Below, in pieces: positions 45,972 through 54,726 of a DNA stretch of 64,000 bases; position 1 is the stretch's first letter; every line of letters starts with the position of its first letter. The notes beneath the pieces were generated by a model that ran no database searches, was not told the origin of the DNA, and saw only the letters and a program-made list of their open reading frames with translations. The DNA comes from Mesorhizobium sp. B4-1-4 (GTDB lineage: Bacteria; Pseudomonadota; Alphaproteobacteria; Rhizobiales; Rhizobiaceae), in assembly GCF_006439395.2 (NCBI RefSeq), contig NZ_CP083950.1, forward strand, positions 3,720,001-3,784,000. Reading direction: 5' to 3'. The position numbers and the translations under genes were made by a program.

Positions 45972-46658
45972 ATGAAGGGAAGCAAGGGCAGTCTCTACGA
46001 CGATCTGAAGCGCCGCATCCTGACGATGGAACTCGATCCGGACGAGGACCTGGATGAGGTGGCGCTGAGCGAGCGCTATGGCTTGTCGCGCACCCCGGTG
46101 AGGGAAATCTTTCGTCGGCTGGAAGGCGAAGGCTACATCGAAATTCGCGCGAACCGGGGCGCCCGGGTCGTCCCTATGAACCATTCGACCCTTCGACAAT
46201 TCTTCTTGGTAGCCCCTATGGTCTACGCCGCTATCGGCCGGCTGGCGGTGCAGAATTTCAAGCCTTCACAGATGTCGGACTTGAAGGACACGCAGGAGCG
46301 TTTCCGCGACGCGAGCAAGTCAGGCGACCCACTTTCCATGGTGGTCGAGAACAACAGGTTTCATGAGATCATCGGCGAGATGTCCGGCAACGTCTATCTG
46401 CAGCCCAGCCTCGGCCGCCTGCTGATCGATCATGCCCGTATCGGCCATACCTTCTTCCGCCCGCGCAATGATGACATGCGCAAGCGCCTCAGAATTGCAG
46501 TCGAACACCACGATTGTTTCATCTCGGCCATCAGCGGTCATGACGAGGATGCCGTCGTCGACTTGGTGTTCGAACACTGGGAATTGTCACGCGAGAACAT
46601 GGAGATGTTCATCGCGCCACAGGGCATGAAGGCAGATGCCTTGGTCGGCGATAACTGA
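45972..46658 (+). CDS. GntR-family regulator (FadR/FCD subfamily)
   Basis: The 228-aa protein has the GntR winged helix at the N-terminus (SLYDDLKRRILTMELDPDED; LSERYGLSRTPVREIFRRLE) and an all-helical FCD effector domain with metal-binding histidine pattern (ENNRFHEIIGEMSGN; VEHHDCFISAISGHD). Such proteins sense small carboxylates or amino acids. It is the only GntR gene in the island and precedes the eight-gene operon. A shared motif upstream of both supports autoregulation and operon control. ATG 45972 follows GAAGGTG by about 6 nt. Confidence 0.85.
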   Translation: MKGSKGSLYDDLKRRILTMELDPDEDLDEVALSERYGLSRTPVREIFRRLEGEGYIEIRANRGARVVPMNHSTLRQFFLVAPMVYAAIGRLAVQNFKPSQMSDLKDTQERFRDASKSGDPLSMVVENNRFHEIIGEMSGNVYLQPSLGRLLIDHARIGHTFFRPRNDDMRKRLRIAVEHHDCFISAISGHDEDAVVDLVFEHWELSRENMEMFIAPQGMKADALVGDN

Positions 46659-46953
46659 CGGCATCGCCGCGATTTTCAGATCGGCCCTTTGCCGCTTCAT
46701 AGCTCGTCTGGCCTGTCGGTCGGGGTATGGCAGGCCTTGCTCGCGAAGGTTGCCTCAGCATCCACAAGGCACGTCTGCCGGTCCCTAAAGGCGCACCTCG
46801 CGCTTCAGTTCTGATCTGACACGCCGGCTCGGTCGCGAGCGGTTCTCTCCTCGCGGGCTGGTCGGCTTTGCCAGCGGCAGGACCGCTGTCGCATTTCTCC
46901 GGACGGCGCTCCGGTTCACACCTTCTGTCGCGTGTGTTTTATCCGTATAAAAT
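46659..46953. other. intergenic region between the GntR gene and the catabolic operon
   Basis: No gene is visible. GGCCTG and CAGGCC near 46710-46736 can form a weak hairpin without a T tract. The promoter-proximal part, including the operator copy, begins at 46954. Confidence 0.4.
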
Positions 46954-46985
46954 TTGTGTACTCAAATAATACAATCCGTTGACTC
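46954..46985 (+). promoter_or_regulatory. candidate GntR operator, copy 2, upstream of the catabolic operon
   Basis: TTGTGTAC (46954-46961), 7-bp spacer, ATACAATCCGTTGACTC (46969-46985): both blocks and the spacing are identical to 45874-45905, while the surrounding DNA differs. The site lies about 150 bp before the first gene of the operon. Confidence 0.65.
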
Positions 46986-47134
46986 CGGCTCTCCGCTGTG
47001 CAATCCTGCGCGGCATCAAATGCGATCGACCGGTTTCGGGCGCTGGGGATTCTCACCGGAGAGTTCGCAGACAGTTCCCCCTTGGCTGAATGACGCTTTG
47101 GTCGGAAATGGCCACTCCACGATGGAGATTTGTC

Positions 47135-48046
47135 TTGAAATTCGAGGGCATCTACACGCCGGCGGTCACTCCGCTCGGCCCGGACGGTCAAATCGATCAC
47201 GCCGCTTTCGCGGACGTTCTGGAGTCACTCATCGAAGCCAAGGTGCACGGCATCATCGTCGGCGGATCGACCGGTGAATATTATGCCCAAACCGCGCAGG
47301 AGCGCTTCGATCTCGGCGCTTACGCCAAGCAAGTGATCGGCACCCGCCTTCCGCTGATCATCGGCACGGGCGCCATCAGGACCGAGGACTCGGTCGAATA
47401 CGCCAAGTCGGCGAAGGAGATCGGCGCCGACGCGATCCTTGTATCCTCACCGCCATACGCCCTGCCGACGGAGCGCGAGAATGCGGTGCATGCGCTCACC
47501 GTCGACCGCGCGGCCAACCTTCCGATCATGCTCTACAACTATCCTGCTCGTATGGGCGTGATGATGGGCGAGGAGTATTTCTCCCGCGTTGGGAAGTCCC
47601 GGAACGTCGTCGCCATCAAGGAAAGCTCCGGCGACATGGGCAACCTCCACCGGCTAGCCCGCAAGTTTCCGCACATCGCGCTTTCCTGCGGCTGGGACGA
47701 TCAGGCGCTGGAATTCTTCGCCTGGGGCGCCAGGAGCTGGGTCTGCGCCGGCTCGAACTTCCTGCCGCGCGAGCATGTCGCGCTCTACGAGGCCTGCGTG
47801 CTCGAAAAGAACTTCGACAAGGGCCGCGCCATCATGAGCGCGATGCTGCCGCTGATGGACTTCCTCGAATGCGGAAAGTTCGTCCAGTCGATCAAGCACG
47901 GATGCGAGCTGATCGGCCTGAAGACAGGCGGCGTGCGCGCGCCGCTGCGGCCTTTGAATTCTGAAGAAAAGCGATCCCTGCAGACTGTCGTCGCCACGCT
48001 GAAGCGCACGGTCGCCCAGATCACGTCGGGAGCCAACCATGCATGA
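47135..48046 (+). CDS. DHDPS/NAL-family aldolase-type enzyme, HypD-like deaminase candidate
   Basis: The 303-aa TIM-barrel protein has Schiff-base Lys162 (VVAIKESSGD), Tyr134 in LYNYPARMG, and GGSTGEYYAQT in place of the DHDPS GTTGE loop, so it is not DapA. The family includes HypD, which deaminates pyrroline-4-hydroxy-2-carboxylate to alpha-ketoglutarate semialdehyde, and sugar-acid dehydratases. I favour a HypD-like role because of the downstream dehydrogenase, oxidase and racemase genes. The start TTG 47135 has GGAG 7 nt upstream; ATG 47108 would add nine residues. It overlaps the next gene by 8 bp. Confidence 0.75.
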   Translation: MKFEGIYTPAVTPLGPDGQIDHAAFADVLESLIEAKVHGIIVGGSTGEYYAQTAQERFDLGAYAKQVIGTRLPLIIGTGAIRTEDSVEYAKSAKEIGADAILVSSPPYALPTERENAVHALTVDRAANLPIMLYNYPARMGVMMGEEYFSRVGKSRNVVAIKESSGDMGNLHRLARKFPHIALSCGWDDQALEFFAWGARSWVCAGSNFLPREHVALYEACVLEKNFDKGRAIMSAMLPLMDFLECGKFVQSIKHGCELIGLKTGGVRAPLRPLNSEEKRSLQTVVATLKRTVAQITSGANHA

Positions 48047-49556
48047 GCCTTTGACCGCCGCCGAATACAAGGCACTCGCCGCGGAGCTGCAATTCCCGAC
48101 CAACGCCTTCATCGACGGGGCGTTTCGTCCGGCGAATTCCGGCAAGACCTTCAAGACGACCAATCCGGCAACGGGCGAGGTTCTCGCCGAGATCGCCGCG
48201 TGCGATGCCAGTGACGTCGACTTTGCCGTGGCAAAAGCCAGGGAGGCTTTCGACGATGGGCGCTGGCAGCACCTCGCGCCAGGCGAGCGCAAGGCAGCGC
48301 TGCTGAAGTTCGCCAAGCTGCTCGAACGCAACCGCCACGAGCTGGCGGTCATGGAAAGCCTCGACAGCGGCAAGCCGATCCGCGAATGCCAGACGGTCGA
48401 TGTTCCCGATACCATTCATACCATCCGCTGGCACGCCGAGCTGATCGACAAGCTCTACGACAACACCGCGCCCGTCGGCTCTAAGGCGCTGACCATGGTG
48501 GTGCGCGAGCCGGTCGGCGTCGTCGGCTGTGTCCTGCCCTGGAATTTTCCGCTCTTGATGCTGGCCTGGAAGATCGGCCCGGCGCTGGCCGCCGGCTGCT
48601 CGGTGATCGTCAAGCCGGCGCAGGAGACGACGCTGACCACGCTGCGTGTCGCCGAGCTCGCCCATGAGGCCGGCGTCCCGCCCGGCGTCTTCAATGTCGT
48701 CCCCGGCGGCGGCAAGGACGTGGGCGAACCGATCGGTATGCATATGGGCGTCGACATGGTGGCCTTCACCGGATCGACGCCGACAGGCCGCCGTTTCCTG
48801 CGCTACGCCGCCGACTCCAACCTCAAGCGCGTCGTGCTGGAATGCGGCGGCAAAAACCCTGCAGTGGTTCTCGAGGATGCCGAGGACCTCGACCTTGTCG
48901 CCGAGCAGGTGGTCAACGGCGCGTTCTGGAACATGGGCGAGAACTGCTCGGCGACGTCGCGGCTCATCGTCCACGCCAAGGTCAAGGACGAGCTGCTGCA
49001 GCGCATCGGCGCCTACATGCGGGAATGGAAGATGGGCGATCCGCTCGACCCGGAAAATCGCATCGGTGCGCTGGTCAGCAAGAACCATTTCGAGAAGGTG
49101 AAGTCCTTCCTCGCCGCCGTGAAGGCCGAGAAGCTCTCGATCGCCCATGGCGGTGCCACGCACAAGGGCGCGTACATGGAGCCGACCGTCGTCGACGGGG
49201 TGACACCTGCGAGCCGCCTCTTCCAGGAGGAAATATTCGGGCCGATCCTTTCGGTCACGACCTTCAATTCGCTGGCCGAGGCGATCGCGCTTGCCAACGA
49301 TACGAATTACGGGCTCACCGCATCCGTCTACACAGCAAGCTTGCGCAAGGCGATCAAGCTTTCGCGCGAAATTCGGGCCGGCGTGGTCACGGTCAACTGC
49401 TTCGGTGAAGGCGACGCAACCACGCCGTTCGGCGGCTACAAGGAATCCGGCTTCGGCGGGCGCGACAAGTCGGTCTTCGCGCATGACAATTACTGTGAGC
49501 TGAAGACGGTCTGGATCGATCTCTCCGACCGTTCCGTCGACGAGACCATCCGGTGA
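48039..49556 (+). CDS. aldehyde dehydrogenase (NAD-dependent, PuuC/HypH-like)
   Basis: The 505-aa protein has all family elements: LPWNFPLLMLAWKIGPALAA, the Glu-bearing VVLECGGKNP, the catalytic cysteine in NMGENCSATSR, and EEIFGPILSV. Its C-terminal FGEGDATTPFGGYKESGFGG resembles gamma-glutamyl-gamma-aminobutyraldehyde dehydrogenase (PuuC). In this operon it could oxidise alpha-ketoglutarate semialdehyde or an aminoaldehyde. It overlaps its neighbours on both sides (8 bp and 4 bp), so translation is coupled. Confidence 0.88.
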   Translation: MHEPLTAAEYKALAAELQFPTNAFIDGAFRPANSGKTFKTTNPATGEVLAEIAACDASDVDFAVAKAREAFDDGRWQHLAPGERKAALLKFAKLLERNRHELAVMESLDSGKPIRECQTVDVPDTIHTIRWHAELIDKLYDNTAPVGSKALTMVVREPVGVVGCVLPWNFPLLMLAWKIGPALAAGCSVIVKPAQETTLTTLRVAELAHEAGVPPGVFNVVPGGGKDVGEPIGMHMGVDMVAFTGSTPTGRRFLRYAADSNLKRVVLECGGKNPAVVLEDAEDLDLVAEQVVNGAFWNMGENCSATSRLIVHAKVKDELLQRIGAYMREWKMGDPLDPENRIGALVSKNHFEKVKSFLAAVKAEKLSIAHGGATHKGAYMEPTVVDGVTPASRLFQEEIFGPILSVTTFNSLAEAIALANDTNYGLTASVYTASLRKAIKLSREIRAGVVTVNCFGEGDATTPFGGYKESGFGGRDKSVFAHDNYCELKTVWIDLSDRSVDETIR

Positions 49557-50884
49557 GCGATCTCGTCGTCAAGCGGCTTCCGGCTGAATCCGGAACCTCG
49601 GGCTGGGAGGCGATCAGCAGGCGCTGCTTCCCTGTCCGCACGCTTGACGGCGATATCAAGGCGGACTGGCTGATCATCGGTGGCGGCTTCGCCGGCCTTT
49701 CCGCCGCGCGGCGGCTGGCTCAACTGCGGCCCGGCGACAGGATCGTGCTCATGGAAGCCGGAGAGATCGCCAAAGGCCCCGCCGGCCGGAATTCCGGCTA
49801 TATGATCGACACCCCGCACAATTTGTCGTCGGGCGAATATTCCGTCGCCGGCGAGGCCGAAACAAAGGCGGAGATCGCCGAGAACCGTTTCGCGATCGCC
49901 TTCGCCGCCGAGGCGGCGGCGGAATACGGCATGTCCGCGCGCACCTTCGATCCGTCGGGCAAGATCAATGCGGCGGCGACCGAGCGCGGCATGACGCTCA
50001 ATGCCAATTACGGCCGCTCGCTCAAGGCGATCGGCGAAGAGCATCGCTTGCTGAGTTCGGACGAGATGGGGGAGATCACCGGATCGTCCTACTACCTCGG
50101 CGGCCTCTACACGCCCGGCGCCGTGATGATCCAGCCCGCCGACTACATCCGCGGGCTCGCCGCCGGACTGGCCTCGAAAGTCGACATGTTCGAGCATTCG
50201 CCGGTGCTCAAGCTCACCCGGGCTGCGGGGGCCTGGAAGGCGGTGTCGCGCACCGGAAGCGTCACCGCGCCGAAAGTGATCCTCGGCGTCAACGGCCATA
50301 TCGATGATTTCGGTTACTTCCGCGGCCGCCTGATGCACATCTTCACCTATGCGTCGATGACTGCCCCTTTCACCGCGAAGTCGACGGGAAAGGACCGGTG
50401 GGCGTTGCTTCCCGCCGACCCGATGGGCGCCACCGTCAGGAAGATAAGCAGCGACGGCCTCTCGCGGATCGTGATCCGCACCCGGTTCACCTATGACTGG
50501 CCCGTCCGGGTCAGCGAAAAACGCCTGGACGGGATCGCGTCCGAGCAACGGGCATCGCTCAATGCCAGGTTCCCGGACCTCAAGGACGTGCCGTTCGAAT
50601 ATGTCTGGGCCGGGAGGCTTTGCCTCAGCCGCAATCACGTGCCCGCCTTCGGCGAGATCGAAGAAGGCCTCTATTCGGCGTGCTGCGAGAACGGCCTTGG
50701 CACCGTCAAAAGCACGCTCGCTGGCGTCATGGCCGCGGACCTCGCGACCGGCACCCGCTCGGGCATGCTCGACAGATATTCGGATCAGCCTCAGCCCGCA
50801 CGGCTTCCCCCCGAGCCGCTTACGTGGCTGGGCGTGAACACGGTGATCCGACTGCAGGAATTGCGTGCTGGCCGCGAGGGATGA
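49553..50884 (+). CDS. FAD-dependent amine/amino-acid oxidoreductase (DAO superfamily, PuuB-like)
   Basis: The 443-aa protein begins with GTG 49553 overlapping the dehydrogenase stop. It has the dinucleotide fold DWLIIGGGFAGLSAARRLAQ (about residues 37-56), the GPAGRNSGYMID segment typical of gamma-glutamylputrescine and sarcosine oxidases, and the closing ACCENGLGTVKSTLAGVMAA FAD contact. It would oxidise a secondary or primary amine to an imine with FAD. In the hydroxyproline route the matching step is D-hydroxyproline oxidation. The substrate is open. No export signal is seen. Confidence 0.8.
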   Translation: MSDLVVKRLPAESGTSGWEAISRRCFPVRTLDGDIKADWLIIGGGFAGLSAARRLAQLRPGDRIVLMEAGEIAKGPAGRNSGYMIDTPHNLSSGEYSVAGEAETKAEIAENRFAIAFAAEAAAEYGMSARTFDPSGKINAAATERGMTLNANYGRSLKAIGEEHRLLSSDEMGEITGSSYYLGGLYTPGAVMIQPADYIRGLAAGLASKVDMFEHSPVLKLTRAAGAWKAVSRTGSVTAPKVILGVNGHIDDFGYFRGRLMHIFTYASMTAPFTAKSTGKDRWALLPADPMGATVRKISSDGLSRIVIRTRFTYDWPVRVSEKRLDGIASEQRASLNARFPDLKDVPFEYVWAGRLCLSRNHVPAFGEIEEGLYSACCENGLGTVKSTLAGVMAADLATGTRSGMLDRYSDQPQPARLPPEPLTWLGVNTVIRLQELRAGREG

Positions 50885-50966
50885 GCTCTGGCCGCGCAAT
50901 GTGAAGGCTGAGCAGGCGCAAAGTCTTCAAAATGGGAATGGAAACGAAAACTAAGGAGTGAGGAAC

Positions 50967-51818
50967 ATGAAGACGTTGTGGAAAGCGCTCTGCGCTGCCG
51001 CGATGGTCGGGATGACCATGTTTTCGGCCCAGGCCGAGGAAAAGACCATCACTATGGGGACGATGTCGTGGGAGGATCTCACTCCCATCACTGGCATCAC
51101 CAAGAAGGTGCTGGAAGACGCAGGCTACACTGTCAAGGTGGTCGACTTCTCCGAATGGGGCATCGCCTACGCCGCGCTGACCAAGGGCGACATTCAACTG
51201 CTCGCCTCGCAGACCGACTATGTCGCCCAGGATTATTGGGACAAGAACAAGAAGCGTCTCGAGAAGGTCTCCCCGGTGTCGCACGGCCTGTACCAGGCCA
51301 TTGCGGTGCCGAACTACGTGACAATCGATTCGACGGATCAGCTGAACGACAACGCCGACAAGTTCGGCGGCAAGATCGTGGGCATCGAACCTGGCTCGGG
51401 CCTGATGCGCGACGCTGCCAAGGCGGTGAAGGACTACGGCCTGAAGCTGCAGCTGGTCGAAGGCAGCACGGCCGCCATGACGGCCGCCCTGAAATCGGCC
51501 ATCGATCGCAAGGAATGGATCGCCGTCACGATCTGGGAGCCGTCCTGGATGATGCAAAAATTTCCGGTGAAGTTCCTGAAGGACCCCAAGGGTGTCTTCC
51601 CGCCGCCGCAGAGCTATTACTGGATCGCCAGGAAGGGTTTCTCGGCTGACCATCCGCATGCTCGCGAGGTCATCGCCTCAGTCTATGTGCCGCTCGCCGA
51701 TATCACCGCGATCAACGGAGCGGTCAGCGACGGCAAGAAGATGGATGAAGCCGTCAAGGCCTGGACTGAAGCTCATGCCGATCTCCTGAAGCGCTGGGAA
51801 AACATCAAGAGCGAGTGA
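50967..51818 (+). CDS. periplasmic betaine-type binding protein (ProX/OpuAC family)
   Basis: The 283-aa protein has a signal peptide (MKTLWKALCAAAMVGMTMFS, cleavage after AQA at about residue 23) and a type II binding fold: ITMGTMSWEDLTPITGITKK, LLASQTDYVAQDYWDKNKKR, and GIEPGSGLMRDAAKAV. Its aromatic positions, including WEPSWMMQK, suit a quaternary-amine cage as in glycine-betaine binders. It feeds the ATPase and two permeases that follow. ATG 50967 has AAGGAG 8-13 nt upstream. The substrate could be a betaine, choline-like or hydroxyproline-like solute. Confidence 0.85.
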   Translation: MKTLWKALCAAAMVGMTMFSAQAEEKTITMGTMSWEDLTPITGITKKVLEDAGYTVKVVDFSEWGIAYAALTKGDIQLLASQTDYVAQDYWDKNKKRLEKVSPVSHGLYQAIAVPNYVTIDSTDQLNDNADKFGGKIVGIEPGSGLMRDAAKAVKDYGLKLQLVEGSTAAMTAALKSAIDRKEWIAVTIWEPSWMMQKFPVKFLKDPKGVFPPPQSYYWIARKGFSADHPHAREVIASVYVPLADITAINGAVSDGKKMDEAVKAWTEAHADLLKRWENIKSE

Positions 51819-51894
51819 CGCTGGCATGGCGGGCCGCCGAACCGGCTGCCCGCCTTCAAAACACGATGGCCATTTGTGGCCGATGGGGAATGCA

Positions 51895-52986
51895 ATGAAC
51901 ACTGCCTTGAATGCCCCCAACGAAGTTCTCGTCGACTGCAAATCCGTGTGGAAGGTTTTCGGGAGCCGCGCGCCAGCCGCCGTCAAAGCCATCTTGGAGC
52001 GCGGGCTTTCCAAGAAGCAGGTGCTGCAGGAATTCAACTGCGTGGTCGGCGTCGCCGATGCCACGTTCCAGGTCGGCCGCGGCGAGATCTTCTGCGTCAT
52101 GGGCCTCTCGGGAAGCGGCAAGTCGACGCTGATCCGACTGCTCAATCGCCTGATCGAGCCGAGCCTCGGCAATATCACCGTCAAGGGAAAGGAGATTGCG
52201 AAGCTCAATGCCGCCGAGCTGCGCGACATGCGTGCCCGGAATATCGGCATGGTCTTTCAGAGCGTGGCGCTCCTGCCGCACCGCACGGTCCTCGAAAATG
52301 CCGGCTTCGGCCTCGAGGTGCGAGGCATTGCCAAGGAAGAGCGAAACAAAATCGCCCGCGCGGCGCTGGAAAAGGTTGGGCTTGCCGATTGGACCTCGCG
52401 CTATCCCTCGGAACTGTCCGGCGGCATGCAGCAGCGCGTAGGCCTCGCCCGGGCGCTGGCGGCCGACCCGGAAATCATCCTCATGGACGAGCCGTTCAGC
52501 GCGCTCGACCCGCTCATCCGCCGCCAATTGCAGGACGAGTTCCGCGAGTTGACCAAGTCGCTGGGCAAGTCCGCGGTATTCATCACGCACGATCTCGAGG
52601 AAGCCATCCGCATCGGCGACCGCATCGCCATCATGAAGGACGGCGTCATCGTCCAGATCGGGACGGCCGAGGACATCGTGACCAAACCCGCGGACGACTA
52701 CGTCTCCGATTTCGTCGCGGGCATTTCCAGGATTCATCTGGTCAAGGCGCACTCGGTGATGGTGCCCGTGAGCGAGTTCAAAAGCGCGCAGCCGCAATGC
52801 GACGTGAACGCGCTTCCCCGGACTTCACCCGAAGCCGACATCGGTGAGCTCATCGATCTGACCACGCAGTCCGATCGCGATGCGGTAGCTGTGGTCGAGG
52901 ACGGGACTGTCGTCGGCATCGTCACTATCCGCGGCTTATTGCGTGGTGTCGCCGGCAAGCCCACCGGAGAGCTGGTCGCTGCATAG
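51895..52986 (+). CDS. betaine/proline ABC transporter ATP-binding protein (ProV-like)
   Basis: The 363-aa protein has Walker A GLSGSGKST, Q loop FQSVALLPH, signature LSGGMQQRVGLARAL, Walker B ILMDEPFSALDPLI and the H loop. Its C-terminal extension (residues 275-363) contains a CBS-like segment (SDRDAVAVVEDGTVVGIVTI), which in OpuA-type importers senses ionic strength. The N-terminal VWKVFGSRAPAAVKAI is typical of ProV. ATG 51895 follows GGGGAA by 4 nt. It couples to the two permeases downstream. Confidence 0.9.
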   Translation: MNTALNAPNEVLVDCKSVWKVFGSRAPAAVKAILERGLSKKQVLQEFNCVVGVADATFQVGRGEIFCVMGLSGSGKSTLIRLLNRLIEPSLGNITVKGKEIAKLNAAELRDMRARNIGMVFQSVALLPHRTVLENAGFGLEVRGIAKEERNKIARAALEKVGLADWTSRYPSELSGGMQQRVGLARALAADPEIILMDEPFSALDPLIRRQLQDEFRELTKSLGKSAVFITHDLEEAIRIGDRIAIMKDGVIVQIGTAEDIVTKPADDYVSDFVAGISRIHLVKAHSVMVPVSEFKSAQPQCDVNALPRTSPEADIGELIDLTTQSDRDAVAVVEDGTVVGIVTIRGLLRGVAGKPTGELVAA

Positions 52987-53001
52987 CTCGGGAGGAGCAT
53001 C

Positions 53002-53850
53002 ATGGACATCTCGACCATAACCGACACGTTCGACAGTTGGACGGACACGGCTCTCGGCTGGATCAGCGACAATGGCGACTGGCTGTTCGAAACGCTGAGG
53101 GCAGTGCTTGAAGGAACCTATAACGGAGTCCTCTGGCTGCTGCAGCTCGCACCGTTTTATGTGATCGCGATCGTCGCGGCGCTGGTCGCGTGGCGGTTGA
53201 TCAACAGTTTCGCCGGCGTGCTCGCCGGTCTTGCCCTCGTCTTGTGCGCGGTGATGGGTCTCTGGGCCGAAACGATGAGCACGCTCGCCCTGGTGATCAC
53301 CGCCACCATGCTGGCGCTGCTGTTCGGCATTCCGATCGGCATCGTGGCAGGATTCGTGCGTGCATTCGATCGCTTCCTCGAGCCGATACTCGACCTGATC
53401 CAGACCCTGCCGCCTTATATCTACCTTCTGCCGGCGATCGCGCTGCTGGGCTACGGGCCGGCGACCGCGCTCGTCGCCACCTTCATCGTCGCCATGCCGC
53501 CGGCCATCCGGCTCACCGCGCTCGGCATCCGCATGACGCCACGCGAATTCGTGGAGTTGGGACACGCGACCGGCCTGACCCCGTGGCAGATGTTCGTGAA
53601 GATCAGGCTTCCTTTCGCCATTCCAAGCGTGATGGCGGGCATCAACCAGAGCCTGATGATGGCATTCGGCATGGTCGTCATCGCCGGCATCGTCGGTTCG
53701 GGCGGTCTCGGCGAGACAATCTATTCGGCCGTGCGCACGCTCGACATCGCCACCTCGATCAATGCCGCGATCGCCATCGTCATCCTGACCATGGTGCTCG
53801 ACAGGCTCACGCAGAGCGCAGCCCGCCGAGCCAAGGGAGTCACAAGATGA
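53002..53850 (+). CDS. betaine-type ABC transporter permease 1 (ProW-like)
   Basis: The 282-aa membrane protein has about six spans and the binding-protein-dependent permease loop ELGHATGLTPWQMFVKIRLP. It also has the ProW region DLIQTLPPYIYLLPAIALLG and GIVGSGGLGETIYSAVRTLD. It forms one half of a heterodimeric channel with the next gene product. ATG 53002 lies 16 bp after the ATPase stop. It overlaps permease 2 by 4 bp. Confidence 0.9.
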   Translation: MDISTITDTFDSWTDTALGWISDNGDWLFETLRAVLEGTYNGVLWLLQLAPFYVIAIVAALVAWRLINSFAGVLAGLALVLCAVMGLWAETMSTLALVITATMLALLFGIPIGIVAGFVRAFDRFLEPILDLIQTLPPYIYLLPAIALLGYGPATALVATFIVAMPPAIRLTALGIRMTPREFVELGHATGLTPWQMFVKIRLPFAIPSVMAGINQSLMMAFGMVVIAGIVGSGGLGETIYSAVRTLDIATSINAAIAIVILTMVLDRLTQSAARRAKGVTR

Positions 53851-54707
53851 ATTTCGCTCTGCCCAGCTTTTCGCCGGGGGCTTACCTCGCCCCCGCCGTG
53901 GATTGGCTGAACACCAATTTCCATCCGTTCTTCGATGCCGTGGCCAGATTGATCGAGGCTGTCTTGAGCGGAATCGAGGCCGCCCTGCTCTATCCGCCTG
54001 CCTATGTGACGATCGTCGTGGCCGTGGCGCTTGCTTTCTTTCTCGTTGGCATCCGGGTTGCGATCGTCACTGCCATCGCACTTGCCTTCTGCCTGCTAGC
54101 CGGCTTCTGGGCCGCGTCGATGCAGACGCTGGCGCTGGTGACGGTGGCGGTGATCATCTCAGTCTCGGCCGCCTTCCCACTCGGCATCATGGCCTCGCGC
54201 TACAAGAAGTTCGAGGCCGCGATCCGGCCGGTGCTCGACATCATGCAGACCGTGCCGCCATGGGTCTATCTCATCCCGGCGGTCATGATCTTCAGCCTCG
54301 GCCGCGTTCCGGCGATCATCGCCACGATCGTCTACGGCATTCCGCCGATGCTGCGCCTGACGACGCTCGCCTTCAACCAGGTTCCGAAAGACCTGCTGGA
54401 ACTTGGGCAGGCCACGGGCGCTTCGCCGCGATCCATTCTCTTCAAGATCGAAATCCCATCCGCGACTCCGACCCTCATTGTCGGCCTCAACCAATGCATC
54501 CTCCTCTCGTTGGCGATGGTGGTGCTGGCCGGACTGGTCGGCGCGGGTGGCCTCGGCGCGGAAGTGACCCGTGGTTTGACCCGCATGGAGATGGGCCTCG
54601 GCCTGCGGGCCGGTCTATCGATCGTCGCAATCGCCATCTTCCTTGACAGGTTTTCGAGGGGCGCTCTGCAGCGCAGCCGCGCACCCGGCGCGGCAAAGAC
54701 CGCCTGA
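53847..54707 (+). CDS. betaine-type ABC transporter permease 2 (ProW-like)
   Basis: The 286-aa membrane protein resembles permease 1: DIMQTVPPWVYLIPAVMIFS, the coupling loop ELGQATGASPRSILFKIEIP, and GLVGAGGLGAEVTRGLTRME. A longer periplasmic N-terminus with a hydrophobic hairpin (residues 1-45) precedes the spans. Two permeases rather than one indicate a heterodimeric channel, less common among ProVWX systems, which usually use two copies of one ProW. ATG 53847 overlaps the permease 1 stop. Confidence 0.9.
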   Translation: MNFALPSFSPGAYLAPAVDWLNTNFHPFFDAVARLIEAVLSGIEAALLYPPAYVTIVVAVALAFFLVGIRVAIVTAIALAFCLLAGFWAASMQTLALVTVAVIISVSAAFPLGIMASRYKKFEAAIRPVLDIMQTVPPWVYLIPAVMIFSLGRVPAIIATIVYGIPPMLRLTTLAFNQVPKDLLELGQATGASPRSILFKIEIPSATPTLIVGLNQCILLSLAMVVLAGLVGAGGLGAEVTRGLTRMEMGLGLRAGLSIVAIAIFLDRFSRGALQRSRAPGAAKTA

Positions 54708-54726
54708 GGGGAGGAAATGTAAGATC

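Noticed and set aside
48021..49484. 487-aa open frame opposite the aldehyde dehydrogenase gene
   Set aside because: Antisense shadow of a gene with all catalytic motifs; there is no start signal or domain.
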